This document shows positions 16,953 through 26,376 of a DNA stretch of 64,000 nucleotides, in pieces. This DNA comes from an uncultured bacterium (GTDB taxonomy: Bacteria > Bacillota_I > Bacilli_A > RF39 > UBA660): NCBI GenBank assembly GCA_946560065.1, contig CAMNUE010000003.1:62001-126000 (forward strand), in the 5' to 3' direction. The notes below the pieces were generated by a model. That model ran no database searches, was not told where the DNA came from, and worked only from the letters and a program-made list of their open reading frames with translations. Every line of letters begins with the position of its first letter. The first letter of the stretch is position 1. The translations under genes were made by a program, and so were the position numbers.

Positions 16953-18053
16953 TTACAGATACCATAATTTTTGATTATTTTTGCGAACTTCTTTGATTAT
17001 TCCTCCACCAAGACATTCTTCACCATCATAGAAGACGCAAGCTTGACCTGGAGTTACTCTTTTTACTCCTTGTGGATATTTTACTAAAACCTCATTGTTA
17101 TACCATTCTAATTCCACAGGAATATCTTCCTGGCGATAGCGAAATTTCGCAGTACATTTTGTAATCTTTTCTTTTCCTAAATAGTTGATATTGTCAACAA
17201 TGGCTGATGTCGATACTAAATAGCCATTATCTTCTCCTATACAGATATAAAGAATATTTTTTTCTAGATTTTTTCCAACTACAAACATTCTTTCATCTGT
17301 TCCACCTATATTTAATCCTTTTCTTTGACCAATTGTATAGTTCATTAGACCAATATGTTTTCCTATTACCTCATTTGTTTCAATGTTAACAACGTCACCT
17401 GGCTGATTTGGTAAATAATTTTTTAAGAAGTTGGTAAAATTTCTTTCTCCTATAAAGCATATACCTGTTGAATCTTTTTTCTTAGCTGTGATTAATCCAT
17501 ACTCTTCAGCTATTTTTCTAACATCAGGCTTTATCATATCGCCGATTGGAAAGAGAACATTTTCTAACTGTTTTTTACTCACTTGTGATAAGAAATAAGT
17601 TTGATCTTTGTTATTGTCTACCGCTCTTAAAAGTCTTCCATCCTTAATTCTAGCATAGTGACCTGTTGCAATAAAATCAGCACCTAGTTTTATTGCTTCT
17701 TTCGCAAACATGTCAAACTTTATATATTTATTACACATTATATCGGGATTAGGAGTACGCCCTTTTTTTAATTCATCTAAAAAATAGGTAAAAACATAAT
17801 CCCAGTATTCTTTGACAAAATCCTTTCTATGAAGAGGTATTCCTAATTTATCACAAACAGCTTTGGCATCATTGTAATCTTCTTCTTGAGGGCACATGCC
17901 ACTAGCAGTTGTTGGTCCATCTAATTCTCCGTCAGCTAGCGAATCCCAATTTCTCATAAAAAGTCCTATTACTTCATACCCTTGTTTTTGAAGCATTATA
18001 GCAGCAACACTACTATCTACTCCTCCTGACATACCTATTACTACTTTTTTCAA
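16953..18053 (-). CDS. mnmA: tRNA-specific 2-thiouridylase MnmA
   Basis: Thiolates U34 of Lys, Glu and Gln tRNAs, taking sulfur from a cysteine desulfurase relay. Visible: PP-loop GMSGGVDSS at the N-terminus, first catalytic Cys in NPDIMCNKYIKF, second in STGICFIGERNF, and the C-terminal beta-barrel. The track begins at GTG 18080, which adds nine residues before the PP-loop. A TTG at 18053 is preceded by GTAGGTGATAAT, the ribosome binding site type most used here, and yields the usual MnmA start (-KKVVIGMSGG). I prefer TTG but GTG with AAAGGA remains possible. First gene of the mnmA-ttcA-like-fic operon. Confidence 0.95.
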   Translation of the reverse strand: MKKVVIGMSGGVDSSVAAIMLQKQGYEVIGLFMRNWDSLADGELDGPTTASGMCPQEEDYNDAKAVCDKLGIPLHRKDFVKEYWDYVFTYFLDELKKGRTPNPDIMCNKYIKFDMFAKEAIKLGADFIATGHYARIKDGRLLRAVDNNKDQTYFLSQVSKKQLENVLFPIGDMIKPDVRKIAEEYGLITAKKKDSTGICFIGERNFTNFLKNYLPNQPGDVVNIETNEVIGKHIGLMNYTIGQRKGLNIGGTDERMFVVGKNLEKNILYICIGEDNGYLVSTSAIVDNINYLGKEKITKCTAKFRYRQEDIPVELEWYNNEVLVKYPQGVKRVTPGQACVFYDGEECLGGGIIKEVRKNNQKLWYL

Positions 18054-18102
18054 ATTATCACCTACTTTGATTTTTTCCACTTTTCCTTTAAATTGCTGTA
18101 TT

Positions 18103-18111
18103 ATTATAACA
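18103..18111 (-). promoter_or_regulatory. Extended -10 promoter of the mnmA operon
   Basis: TGTTATAAT on the minus strand between copA and mnmA, about 50 bp before the mnmA start; -35 is weak. Confidence 0.6.
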
Positions 18112-18151
18112 CTTACTTACAAAATAATAAAGTTAAATCTATGTGAATATT

Positions 18152-20335
18152 TTATCTTTTCTTTAGTCTTAGTGCATTTATTGTCACGGTTAGGCTACTT
18201 GCAATCATAGCAAGACAGGCAATCATTGGATTAATTCTAATACTTTTAATTATACCCATTGCTAGAGGTATCATAATTATGTTATAGGCAAAAGCCCAGA
18301 AAAGGTTCTGCTTTATATTTGTAATTGTTTTTTTACTGATAGTAAATAGTTCTAATATTTTTGATAAGTTATTCATTATGATTACATCTGCTGATGATGT
18401 TGCAATGTCTGTTGCTCCTTTAATAGAAATACCGATAGTAGCACTAGAAAGACTTGGAGCATCATTTATTCCATCTCCTACCATGATTACCTTTTTACCT
18501 TCCTTTATTAATTTGTTAATATAGGCAGTTTTCTCTTTTGGTTTTACTCCAGCAACTATTTTATCTATTTCTAATTCTTCTCCTATGGCATTTGCAGTTA
18601 CTTGATTGTCTCCTGATAACATTATTACTTCAATATTCTTGTTTTTTAGTTCTTTTACTAAATTTTTAGCTTCTTTTCTAACCACATCTTTTAGTCCAAA
18701 TGTCGCTAAAACTTTATTATTTCTTACTAGATAAATGATACTATTTCCATCTTTAGCCATACTTTCTTCTTCAGCTTTATAGGAATTAATAATATCTAAT
18801 TTCTTTAAAAGAGTTGCATTACAAGCATAATAGATTGTTTTATTATCTTTAGCTTTAACACCATAACCTGCTAAATCTTCTGTTATAAATTCTTGATTAA
18901 CTTTTATTTTTTTATCTTTTAGATAAGCATTTATTCCTTTAGCAAGTGGATGAATACTATTTTTTTCAATTGAACCTAATATTTCTAAAAGTTCTTCATC
19001 TTTTAAGTCGGAGTGATTATTTATTTTATTAATACTTAAGTTACCATTGGTTAAAGTACCTGTTTTATCAAATACCGCTACATCAATTTTATTTACTTCT
19101 TCTAATACTTCATTGTTTTTAATTAGAATGCCTTTTTTAGCAGAGTTACCAATTGCAATAACCATTGCTAAGGGAGTTGCAAGTCCTAAACTACATGGAC
19201 AAGCAACTACTAAAACTGTAATAAAATTATTTATTGATTCAGATAGATTTTTTGTTAAGATTAAATTTGTTATTAAACTTATAAAAGCTAGAATGATAAC
19301 AGTAGGAACAAATATTCCACAAACTTTATCAGCAAGCCTAGAAATAGGTGCTTTAGTATTAGTTGCTTCTACTACTAATCTTACTATTTCGGAAATTGTA
19401 GAATCTTTTCCTATTTTTTCTGCTTTGTATTCAATAGGTTCTTCATAGTTAATACTTCCGGCTATTACTTTGTCTTTTATTTTCTTTTCAACAGGAATAC
19501 TTTCTCCAGTTATAAATGATTCATCGATATGAGAATTTCCTTTTACTATTTCACCATCGACTGCTATTTTTTCTCCAGGTAAACAAATTAAAATATCTCC
19601 CTTTTTTACTTCATCAATTGTTATTTCTTTATAACCATTTTCTTCTTTTAGGCGCGCTATTTCGGGAGTAATTTGAACTAATCCTCTAATAGCATCTTTA
19701 GTTTTATTTTTACTTTTTTTATCGATATGTCTTCCTAATTTTAGAAAGTAGATTACAAAGGCAGTTGATTCAAAGTACATAGCATGAATAAATTCATTTG
19801 AACCTGTAATTATCATTATTACTGAGAATATACTGTAGATAAAACTACTTGTAATACCAATTGTTACTAATGTATCCATATTAGGAATTCCGTGGATAAG
19901 ATTTTTAAGCCCAGCTTTTAGGATATCAATTCCATAAATTAGAAATGGTATTGTCATTAATAATAAAGTAACACTATAAATAATTGGATTTTTAGATGGA
20001 TTTAATAAAGAAATAATTGGGAGCTTTAGCATGTGAGCCATAGAAATATACATCAAAAATAAGCCTAATATTCCATAGATTATTTGTGGTGTAAGAGATT
20101 CTTTTTCTTCTTGAAGAAGATAATTTTCATCTCCTAGTGAAGTGAATCCTGCTTCGCTAATATATTTTTCAATGTCTTCGATACTTAAATCATCTTGATA
20201 GATAATACTAGCTGTTTGTAAAACTAAATTTACTTGGGCTTCTTTAATCTTTTCTTGTCTGTTTAAATATTTCTCTAATCCGTTTGAACAGGCACTACAG
20301 CTCATACCACCTATTCTTAATATAACCTTCTTCAT
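18152..20335 (-). CDS. copA: Copper-translocating P-type ATPase
   Basis: P1B-type ATPase exporting Cu(I), 727 aa. One N-terminal heavy-metal-associated domain with GGMSCSAC (residues 8-15), then membrane helices, the actuator ITGESIPVEK, the ion-binding CPCSLGLATP, phosphorylation site DKTGTLTNG and hinge GDGINDAPSL. The CPC followed by SLGLATP is the copper subgroup form, and a second transmembrane signature near the C-terminus (YN..MIPLA) agrees. It starts 7 bp after copZ, behind AGGTGACTT, so the two are co-transcribed. No CopY or CsoR repressor gene is adjacent. Confidence 0.96.
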   Translation of the reverse strand: MKKVILRIGGMSCSACSNGLEKYLNRQEKIKEAQVNLVLQTASIIYQDDLSIEDIEKYISEAGFTSLGDENYLLQEEKESLTPQIIYGILGLFLMYISMAHMLKLPIISLLNPSKNPIIYSVTLLLMTIPFLIYGIDILKAGLKNLIHGIPNMDTLVTIGITSSFIYSIFSVIMIITGSNEFIHAMYFESTAFVIYFLKLGRHIDKKSKNKTKDAIRGLVQITPEIARLKEENGYKEITIDEVKKGDILICLPGEKIAVDGEIVKGNSHIDESFITGESIPVEKKIKDKVIAGSINYEEPIEYKAEKIGKDSTISEIVRLVVEATNTKAPISRLADKVCGIFVPTVIILAFISLITNLILTKNLSESINNFITVLVVACPCSLGLATPLAMVIAIGNSAKKGILIKNNEVLEEVNKIDVAVFDKTGTLTNGNLSINKINNHSDLKDEELLEILGSIEKNSIHPLAKGINAYLKDKKIKVNQEFITEDLAGYGVKAKDNKTIYYACNATLLKKLDIINSYKAEEESMAKDGNSIIYLVRNNKVLATFGLKDVVRKEAKNLVKELKNKNIEVIMLSGDNQVTANAIGEELEIDKIVAGVKPKEKTAYINKLIKEGKKVIMVGDGINDAPSLSSATIGISIKGATDIATSSADVIIMNNLSKILELFTISKKTITNIKQNLFWAFAYNIIMIPLAMGIIKSIRINPMIACLAMIASSLTVTINALRLKKR

Positions 20336-20342
20336 AAGTCAC

Positions 20343-20549
20343 CTATTTAATTTTGGCTTTGAAGCCAGCTGTTTCAATTATTTTTATTAGTTCTTTCTCT
20401 GCTAAACCATTATACTTAATTTCTGCTTTTTTGTCCTCTAAGCTAACTTTAGCTGAGATTATTTCTTCTTTAGAATTTAAAACTTTCTCTAATCTATTTG
20501 AGCATCCTTCACAATGCATTCCTTCTATATTTATTATAATTTCATTCAT
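20343..20549 (-). CDS. copZ: Copper chaperone CopZ-like heavy-metal-associated protein
   Basis: A 68-aa single HMA domain with the metal-binding GMHCEGCSNRLEKVL. Delivers Cu(I) to CopA, the next gene. Full length for the family. Start follows AAGGAGAATTTAT. The 218-bp gap upstream, shared with divergent cysE, is very AT-rich; I see no CopY box (TACANNTGTA) or CsoR box in it. Confidence 0.93.
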   Translation of the reverse strand: MNEIIINIEGMHCEGCSNRLEKVLNSKEEIISAKVSLEDKKAEIKYNGLAEKELIKIIETAGFKAKIK

Positions 20550-20767
20550 ATAAATTCTCCTTGTTTTTTATTTTATAATAATAAGGTAATGAGTATATTT
20601 ATTTTTCATTTATTAACTCTATTTATTATTATGCTTAAATTATAACATTTTTTGTGAAAAGTTAATAGTAAGATTTATTCTATTAGTGAAGATGAAATGG
20701 TTTGTATTTATACTTCTACATATATTATTTATATACTAAATATATACTAAACGATTTTGGAGGTAGT

Positions 20768-21265
20768 ATGATTCGAGAACAAATAAAACTTATAAAAGAA
20801 AAAGATCCAGCTATAAAATCTACATTTGAAGTTTTTTTATATCCAGGATTTAGAGCTTTGATGTATTATAATATTTCGCATTGGTTTTATTTAAGGAAAC
20901 ATTTCTTTATAGCGAGATATTTATGTGAAAAAGCGAAGAGAAAGACTGGTATTGAGATACATCCTGGAGCTACTATAGGTAAAAGGCTATTTATTGATCA
21001 TGGAAGTGGTATTGTAATTGGAGAAACTGCGGTTATTGGGGATGATGTTACTATTTATCATGGAGTTACATTAGGTGGAGTTAGTAGTAAAAAGAAAAAG
21101 AGACATCCAACCATTGGTAATAATGTTATGATTGGATGCCATGCGATTATTCTTGGAGATATTAATGTTGGAGATAATGTTAAAGTCGGTGCAAATAGCG
21201 TAGTTCTTAACGATATTTTAGAAAATACTTCTGTAGTTGGAGTTCCTGCAAGATATGTGAAATAA
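20768..21265 (+). CDS. cysE: Serine O-acetyltransferase
   Basis: Left-handed beta-helix acetyltransferase that makes O-acetylserine for cysteine synthesis. The hexapeptide region IGKRLFIDHGSGIVIGETAVIGDDVTIY contains the catalytic His in DHG; ...YHGVTLGG and the C-terminal VVGVPARYVK complete the signature. The track start at 20702 adds 22 hydrophobic residues that do not belong; ATG 20768 follows GGAGGTAGT. The resulting 165 aa is the short bacterial form, lacking the long N-terminal helical domain of E. coli CysE, as in many Firmicutes. A terminator follows; no cysK is adjacent. Confidence 0.93.
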   Translation: MIREQIKLIKEKDPAIKSTFEVFLYPGFRALMYYNISHWFYLRKHFFIARYLCEKAKRKTGIEIHPGATIGKRLFIDHGSGIVIGETAVIGDDVTIYHGVTLGGVSSKKKKRHPTIGNNVMIGCHAIILGDINVGDNVKVGANSVVLNDILENTSVVGVPARYVK

Positions 21266-21268
21266 TAA

Positions 21269-21300
21269 GAACTATTGAAATTACTATTCAATAGTTTTTT
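21269..21300 (+). terminator. Terminator after cysE
   Basis: AACTATTGAA-ATTACTA-TTCAATAGTT followed by T-run; 10-bp perfect stem immediately after the stop codon. Confidence 0.92.
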
Positions 21301-21330
21301 AATGCACTTTTTCTATATTGGCAACTTTAT

Positions 21331-22200
21331 TTATTTTTTCTTTAAATTATTTGTAACATAGATTGTAACGTATTTTATTTTTAACTTACGATGTCTTATT
21401 ATTTCTTTTTTTAATTTGTTTTCAAGATTAGTTACCTGTCTTAAACTTAATCTTGAATCAAGTACAATTGTTAATTGTAATTTGTAGTATGAACCATATT
21501 TAATTAATTCATATTTGTATTCTTTTATTTTCTTATTATCATCTAATATCTCTTTAATTTTATTATTTTCTTCTGAATCAGTTTCAACTTCACCAATTAT
21601 AGATAGAGAATTATCAATGATTATTTCTAATGATGTTTTGAAGACAATTAAGCCAATTAGTATGGAACCAATGATATCAACCTTGTCTAGTATTGGATAC
21701 TTATTGGAAAACTGAAGAATTATTGTGATGATTGCAACTCCTATTGTTGAATATAAATCTGCTTTTGACTCTTTTACTGAAGTTATTAATAATTGAGAAT
21801 GAATTTTTTCTCCAACTTTGTGCATTATTAGTATCGCAATCACTTTTAATGAGAAAACAATTAATAATAACCAAAGTAGTGATATTGGAGGAACAGTTGC
21901 TTTTTTAAAAAAACTACTAATAACTATGTAACTTCCTAATAAGAAAAGTATAACACCTACAAAAAGGTTGGTAAGATACTCGACTTTTCCAAAACCAAAA
22001 GGATGATATTTAGTTGGCTTTTTCTTAGAAAGGTTTGCTCCTAATAAGCAGACAATATCAGTAATAAAATCACTAAAGGTATGCATTCCATCTGCAAATA
22101 AGGATCCTAATCCGTAAAATATTCCTCCTATTATTTTGATAATAGCAATAAATAAATTATTTATCATACTATAAATTAATACTTTTAATTCTAATTTCAT
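21331..22200 (-). CDS. Cation diffusion facilitator family transporter
   Basis: Proton-coupled divalent-metal exporter (Zn, Mn, Fe, Co, Ni or Cd) of the CDF family; 289 aa. Six membrane helices fill the first ~200 residues. Metal-site motifs are SLFADGMHTFSDFITD in helix 2 (HxxxD: H38, D42 region) and the paired Asp in helix 5 (ESKADLYSTIG). The motif KYHPFGFGKVEYL is the typical loop. The C-terminal ~80 residues form the cytoplasmic dimerisation domain. Metal specificity is not certain, as helix 2 and 5 combine D/H and D/D-type residues. The start follows GAAGGTGCATT, and it lies 14 bp after the Nudix gene, so they are likely one operon. Confidence 0.9.
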   Translation of the reverse strand: MKLELKVLIYSMINNLFIAIIKIIGGIFYGLGSLFADGMHTFSDFITDIVCLLGANLSKKKPTKYHPFGFGKVEYLTNLFVGVILFLLGSYIVISSFFKKATVPPISLLWLLLIVFSLKVIAILIMHKVGEKIHSQLLITSVKESKADLYSTIGVAIITIILQFSNKYPILDKVDIIGSILIGLIVFKTSLEIIIDNSLSIIGEVETDSEENNKIKEILDDNKKIKEYKYELIKYGSYYKLQLTIVLDSRLSLRQVTNLENKLKKEIIRHRKLKIKYVTIYVTNNLKKK

Positions 22201-22214
22201 AATGCACCTTCTTA

Positions 22215-22892
22215 TTAAAAGATTATTTTATTTTTTTGTTGTTTTTTAAATTTATATAGTTTTGCTGGTTTTTTTCCAACGAAACTTTGAGTTTTATTTG
22301 TATCAATAATTAAACCACTGTTTAGGAGTTTCTTTCTAAAATTACGACGGTCTAACTCTTTATCTAGAACAGTTTCATAAACCTTTTGAATTTCTGGAAG
22401 AGTAAAACCATTTGGATATAGTTGTTCTAGTACATTTGATGTCATTACAAGTTTTTTTATTTCTTCAACCGTTGCATCAAGAATTATTCGATGGTCATAA
22501 GCTAGTTCTTTAGGTATTTCTTCTAATGTAAACCAATGAGCATCTGTAGTTTTTGTTGTTTCTTTTAAAATATTAGCTTTGTCTATATCTACACTACACA
22601 CAAAACTAAAGCAAATCATTCTTTGAAGAGGTGACCTATTTATATCATCAAATATTTGAGACATTGTTAAATCAACGTTATCTATATTAGTCTTTTCCTT
22701 AATTTCTCTTTTGGCAGCATCCATGACTTTTTCATCATTATACATCGCTCCACCTACTAAAGCCCATTTATCTTTGAATGGTTCATTCTTTCTTTTGATT
22801 AATAGTAGTTTGAATACTCCTTTATCAACAGTAAATATTGTTGTAAGGGCATGAATACCAATATTTTTGTATCTTTTATTATTTATTTCCAT
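22215..22892 (-). CDS. Nudix protein with C-terminal winged helix (NrtR-like)
   Basis: The first ~140 residues form a Nudix domain and the rest a winged helix (FTLPEIQKVYETVLDKELDRRNFRKKLLNSGLI). This two-part layout matches NrtR, the ADP-ribose-sensing repressor of NAD genes, and related ADP-ribose hydrolases. The Nudix box GGAMYNDEKVMDAAKREIKEKTNID departs from consensus: the REUxEExGU stretch reads REIKEKTNI, losing one catalytic Glu and the Gly. This favours a ligand-binding regulator over an active hydrolase. No NAD-biosynthesis gene is in the window; the CDF transporter follows by 14 bp. Regulon unknown. Confidence 0.78.
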   Translation of the reverse strand: MEINNKRYKNIGIHALTTIFTVDKGVFKLLLIKRKNEPFKDKWALVGGAMYNDEKVMDAAKREIKEKTNIDNVDLTMSQIFDDINRSPLQRMICFSFVCSVDIDKANILKETTKTTDAHWFTLEEIPKELAYDHRIILDATVEEIKKLVMTSNVLEQLYPNGFTLPEIQKVYETVLDKELDRRNFRKKLLNSGLIIDTNKTQSFVGKKPAKLYKFKKQQKNKIIF

Positions 22893-22995
22893 AAGCCTCT
22901 CCTAAAACTTTCTATATAGTTTTATCTCTTTTTATTTTAATGTTTTTTTCGAACTTTTGTCAATATTCTTAAGAAAGATGTTATTTTTTAGTAGA

Positions 22996-23022
22996 AAAGC
23001 CACCTCAAAATGAAGTGACTTT
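22996..23022 (-). terminator. Terminator after the broken VWA gene
   Basis: On the minus strand AAAGTCACTTC-ATTTT-GAGGTGGCTTT is fully paired with two G-T wobbles, followed by TTTTCTACT. As the plus-strand reading would contain A-C mismatches, the hairpin acts on the minus strand. Confidence 0.8.
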
Positions 23023-23033
23023 ATTATATTTTT

Positions 23034-25447
23034 TTAACTTGTTAAGGATACAGCTTGACCTTTAACAACGTTTTTTCTTTCTTGTCTTGTAGCTATAATT
23101 TTGTCTGCTAATTCTTCACTGCCTTCCAAATAATTAACAATAATCTTACCATCTCCACTAGTTGATATGTAACCGAAAGCATTAGAATAAGAACTTATTT
23201 TGTTTCCTAGAGTTAAAGATATGTTTATATTTCCTACGTATGCAAACATTGTATCCATATTAACTACATTGTAAAGATTCATATTGGTAACAATTAAATT
23301 ATTTAGACCTGTGCACCACCAAAACATGTAAGATACATCCTCAACATTTGAAAAATCGAAGTTACTGATGTTAAGGGCTAAAAGTTTACTAGAGCCTGCA
23401 AACATATAACTCATCTTTGTAACTTTTGATGTGTCAAAGTTGCTTAAGTCAAGTTCAGCTAAATCTTCATTCCAATAAAACATTGAAGTCATGTCAGTTA
23501 CTTTGCTAGTATTAAAACTACTTACATTAAGTGATTTTAAACTAGTTGCATAGAACATTCCTGCCATTGTCTCCACATTAGATGTATCAAAACTACTTAG
23601 ATCTAAATTTGTAAAGCTACTCCAATAAAACATTCCATACATATTAGTTACTTTTGATGTATTAAAATTACTAAAATCTAGATTTTCAAGTCCACAATTA
23701 TAAAACATAAGAGTCATATTTTCGACGTTAGATGTATCTAGAAGATTGATATTTATTATTGATTTCAGATTTGTGAATTCATAAAATAAATACGAGCTAT
23801 CTGGGTTGGCAAGAATTGTTTCATCACTTTGAATATAGGCTGTGTATTTTGTATTATCATCTTCTCTTGGAACAATATATCCCATTATTCTTTTATCTTT
23901 ATTTTCAGATAGATCCAAGACATCGATAGCTTCTGGGATTTGCTTTATACTATCTTGAAAAACTATTTCTACGAGGCTATCAGCATATTTATGTAAGCCT
24001 GCTTCCATTTCATCTGTTTCTTCATTGTATATTACGCGTTCTAAGAAATTTGGACTGTTTTTGGAAACAGTTCCTTCAAGTTTTTTCTCAACTGAAGTAC
24101 GTCCCCATACTGCTCTAATTACAACATCTTTTTCTGGCATAACGAAATAATCCATATTAAGCTTACTAACATTTTCTGTAACTATCTCCCAGCCTTTAAA
24201 TTTATATCCTGAACATCTTAATTTCTGTTCACTTATTTCGACTGAATCAAAGACAGAATAATATCTTTCATTCGGAATGTCTCCCTCTACTTTGCATCCA
24301 AATGGGGCATTATCATCGTATACAACTTTATAATTATCTGCCAAAATAGGTGTGCTTTCACTTGTAACTTTTTCCTCATTTTCATCTAATTTACTTTTTA
24401 TTTCTTCTTTTTTATTAGTAGGAAAAATTCCGCCTTGATTAACAAATTCTTCTTTTAATTTAACTTTTATTGTCATTTTGGCTTTTCTTCCAGAATTTAA
24501 TTCATCAATTATCCATGTTATTTTTTGGCTTTCTTTGTCCAGTGTCGCTTTTCCTCTATTTGTTTTGATATTACTTTCATCTTCTATGTAAAAATAATCC
24601 GTGTCAATGTAATCTGTTATCTCAAAATTCTCATAAGTAGTTGATGTTATTGAAGCTTCAAATAAGACATTATTTAAGTTTTGCATATCAGCAATAAATT
24701 GGTAATCACTAACTTTTTTTATCGGTTCTAGAATTGTTTTACCCATCTCATATTGAATTCCATTTATTGTGATAAATGGGTATTGGCTTTTTAAATACTC
24801 ATATTGCGCAACCTCATTAGGAATATCTTCATTTGGATATCCATCTGTTAAGAACAATACAATACATTCCCTATCTTTTTCTTTTACATACTCTTTCAAA
24901 ATAGAGTCTACATTAATTAGTGCTTGATAATAATTAGTACAACCAGTAGTACTTAGTCTATTCACCTTTCCAATCAAATCATCTTTGTTATTGGTAAAGT
25001 TAGAAATTATTTGTGAGTTAGTTTCGAAGGTGATTAGACCGGCTTTATTTTTACTGTTAGATAGTAAACTATTGATTAATTCGATTGTATCAAGCTTAAC
25101 TTTATCCAATTTTTCTTCATTCATTGATCCAGATGTATCTAAGACAAAAAGTATATCGGTAAACTTATCATTGTTTTTAATTATTGTGTCAACATCAAAG
25201 GTAATTTCAGCAACACCTTTGATTATCCATTTAGCACTCTTATCAATTTTCCATGATCCTGGCTCTTTTTTTTCGTAGTTAGCCTTTTCCGAAAATATTT
25301 CTATTTTTTTACAACTTGTGGTTGGGCAAGTATTTTGGGAACTGTAACTATTCCTATAAACAATAATAAAATAAAACTTAATGCGATGATTTTATTTTTT
25401 CTTGTTAATGAATTCAAATAGTAAAACTTGTTTTTTTGCTTATTCAT
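23034..25447 (-). pseudogene. Frameshifted or phase-variable VWA/InlB-like/DUF285 (BspA-type) surface protein
   Basis: Paralog of the VWA surface gene at 3.9-7.3 kb. A true start at 25447 (after AAGGTGGGATAGT) encodes a signal anchor, but the frame ends in TAG after about 48 codons at the poly-A tract near 25303-25312. Adding a single A (8 instead of 7) restores the frame through KKIEIFSEKANYEKKEPG into a VWA domain with the MIDAS motif DTSGS, then an InlB-like module, then seven ~23-residue repeats of LDLSSFDTSNVxxMxxMF type (DUF285/BspA leucine-rich). The track ORF (23034-25124) starts within the VWA motif and would lack both anchor and the first MIDAS residues. Remaining reading frame is intact, which argues for recent, reversible or sequencing-derived change. 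Product would be a surface adhesin-like protein. Confidence 0.8.
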
Positions 25448-25468
25448 ACTATCCCACCTTACAGTAAA

Positions 25469-25477
25469 ATTATAGCA
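25469..25477 (-). promoter_or_regulatory. Extended -10 promoter of the frameshifted VWA gene
   Basis: TGCTATAAT on the minus strand, 22 bp before the ATG at 25447. Its presence suggests that the gene is still transcribed. Confidence 0.65.
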
Positions 25478-25504
25478 AACAATTAATTACTAAACAACTG
25501 TCTT

Positions 25505-26257
25505 TTATAGGACTTCTAATCCTATTGGGCAATGGTCACTTCCATAAATATCTTTGTAAATAATTGGATTCTTAATGTGGGTAATAAAATATTTAGAAGT
25601 GATGAAATAATCTATTCTCCAGCCAATATTTCTTTCTCTAACGCCTTTCATATAGCTCCACCAAGTATAAGCATCTTTCAAATCAGGATTAAAATGTCTA
25701 AAAGTATCAATGAACCCACTTTCTAATAGTTCAGTGAATTTATTTCTTTCTTCATAAGTGAAACCAGCATTCCCAATGTTTGTTTTATAGTTTTTTATAT
25801 CGATTTCTTGATGTGCTACATTAAAATCTCCACAAACTATTACTGGCTTTGTTTTTGCTAGATTTTTTAGAAAGATTTTAAAAACTTCTTCAAAATACAT
25901 TCTAGAATCCATTCTACTTAAATCTCTTTTAACATTTGGAACATAGCTATTAACAAGAAAGAAATCATCATATTCTAGGGTAATAGTCCGTCCTTCATCA
26001 TCATACTCAGCTTCTCCTATTCCATAAGTTACAGTTAAAGGTTTTACTCTTGAATAAACTAAGGTTCCTGAATATCCTTTTCTTTTGGCTGGAAAAAGAT
26101 AAACATAATAATTTTCTGGGTAAAATGTTAATTGCTCTTCTGTTACTTTTGATTCTTGAAGACAAAATACATCGGCATTTGCTTCGTAGAAAAATTTTTC
26201 AAAACCTTTTTTTAAGCAGGCTCTAAACCCTGCAACATTCCAAGAAATTAACTTCAT
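25505..26257 (-). CDS. exoA: Exodeoxyribonuclease III / AP endonuclease
   Basis: Mg-dependent base-excision-repair enzyme of the EEP superfamily, 250 aa. Motifs: ISWNVAGFRA at the N-terminus, the metal Glu in CLQESKV, the catalytic Tyr region NSYVPN, GDFNVAHQEID with the active-site Asp/Asn, WWSYMKGVRERNIGWRIDYF, and the catalytic pair GSDHCPI at the C-terminus. All key residues are present and the length is normal. Start follows GGTGAGATAGT. It lies upstream of the VWA gene with its own end 57 bp away. Confidence 0.97.
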   Translation of the reverse strand: MKLISWNVAGFRACLKKGFEKFFYEANADVFCLQESKVTEEQLTFYPENYYVYLFPAKRKGYSGTLVYSRVKPLTVTYGIGEAEYDDEGRTITLEYDDFFLVNSYVPNVKRDLSRMDSRMYFEEVFKIFLKNLAKTKPVIVCGDFNVAHQEIDIKNYKTNIGNAGFTYEERNKFTELLESGFIDTFRHFNPDLKDAYTWWSYMKGVRERNIGWRIDYFITSKYFITHIKNPIIYKDIYGSDHCPIGLEVL

Positions 26258-26376
26258 ACTATCTCACCAGTCTTTTTAATTAATTATTACTTAATAATTC
26301 AATATTATTATACATTATAATACTTAATGTGTATAAGTTTTCTTTTTTTGGAAACAATATAATTGGAGGATATGAT

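Noticed and set aside
20550-20767. Copper-responsive operator between copZ and cysE
   Set aside because: No CopY or CsoR-type box was found in the AT-rich gap.
23034-25124. Treating the track ORF as a complete VWA protein
   Set aside because: It starts inside the MIDAS motif without anchor or ribosome binding site; the true start is at 25447 with a frameshift between.
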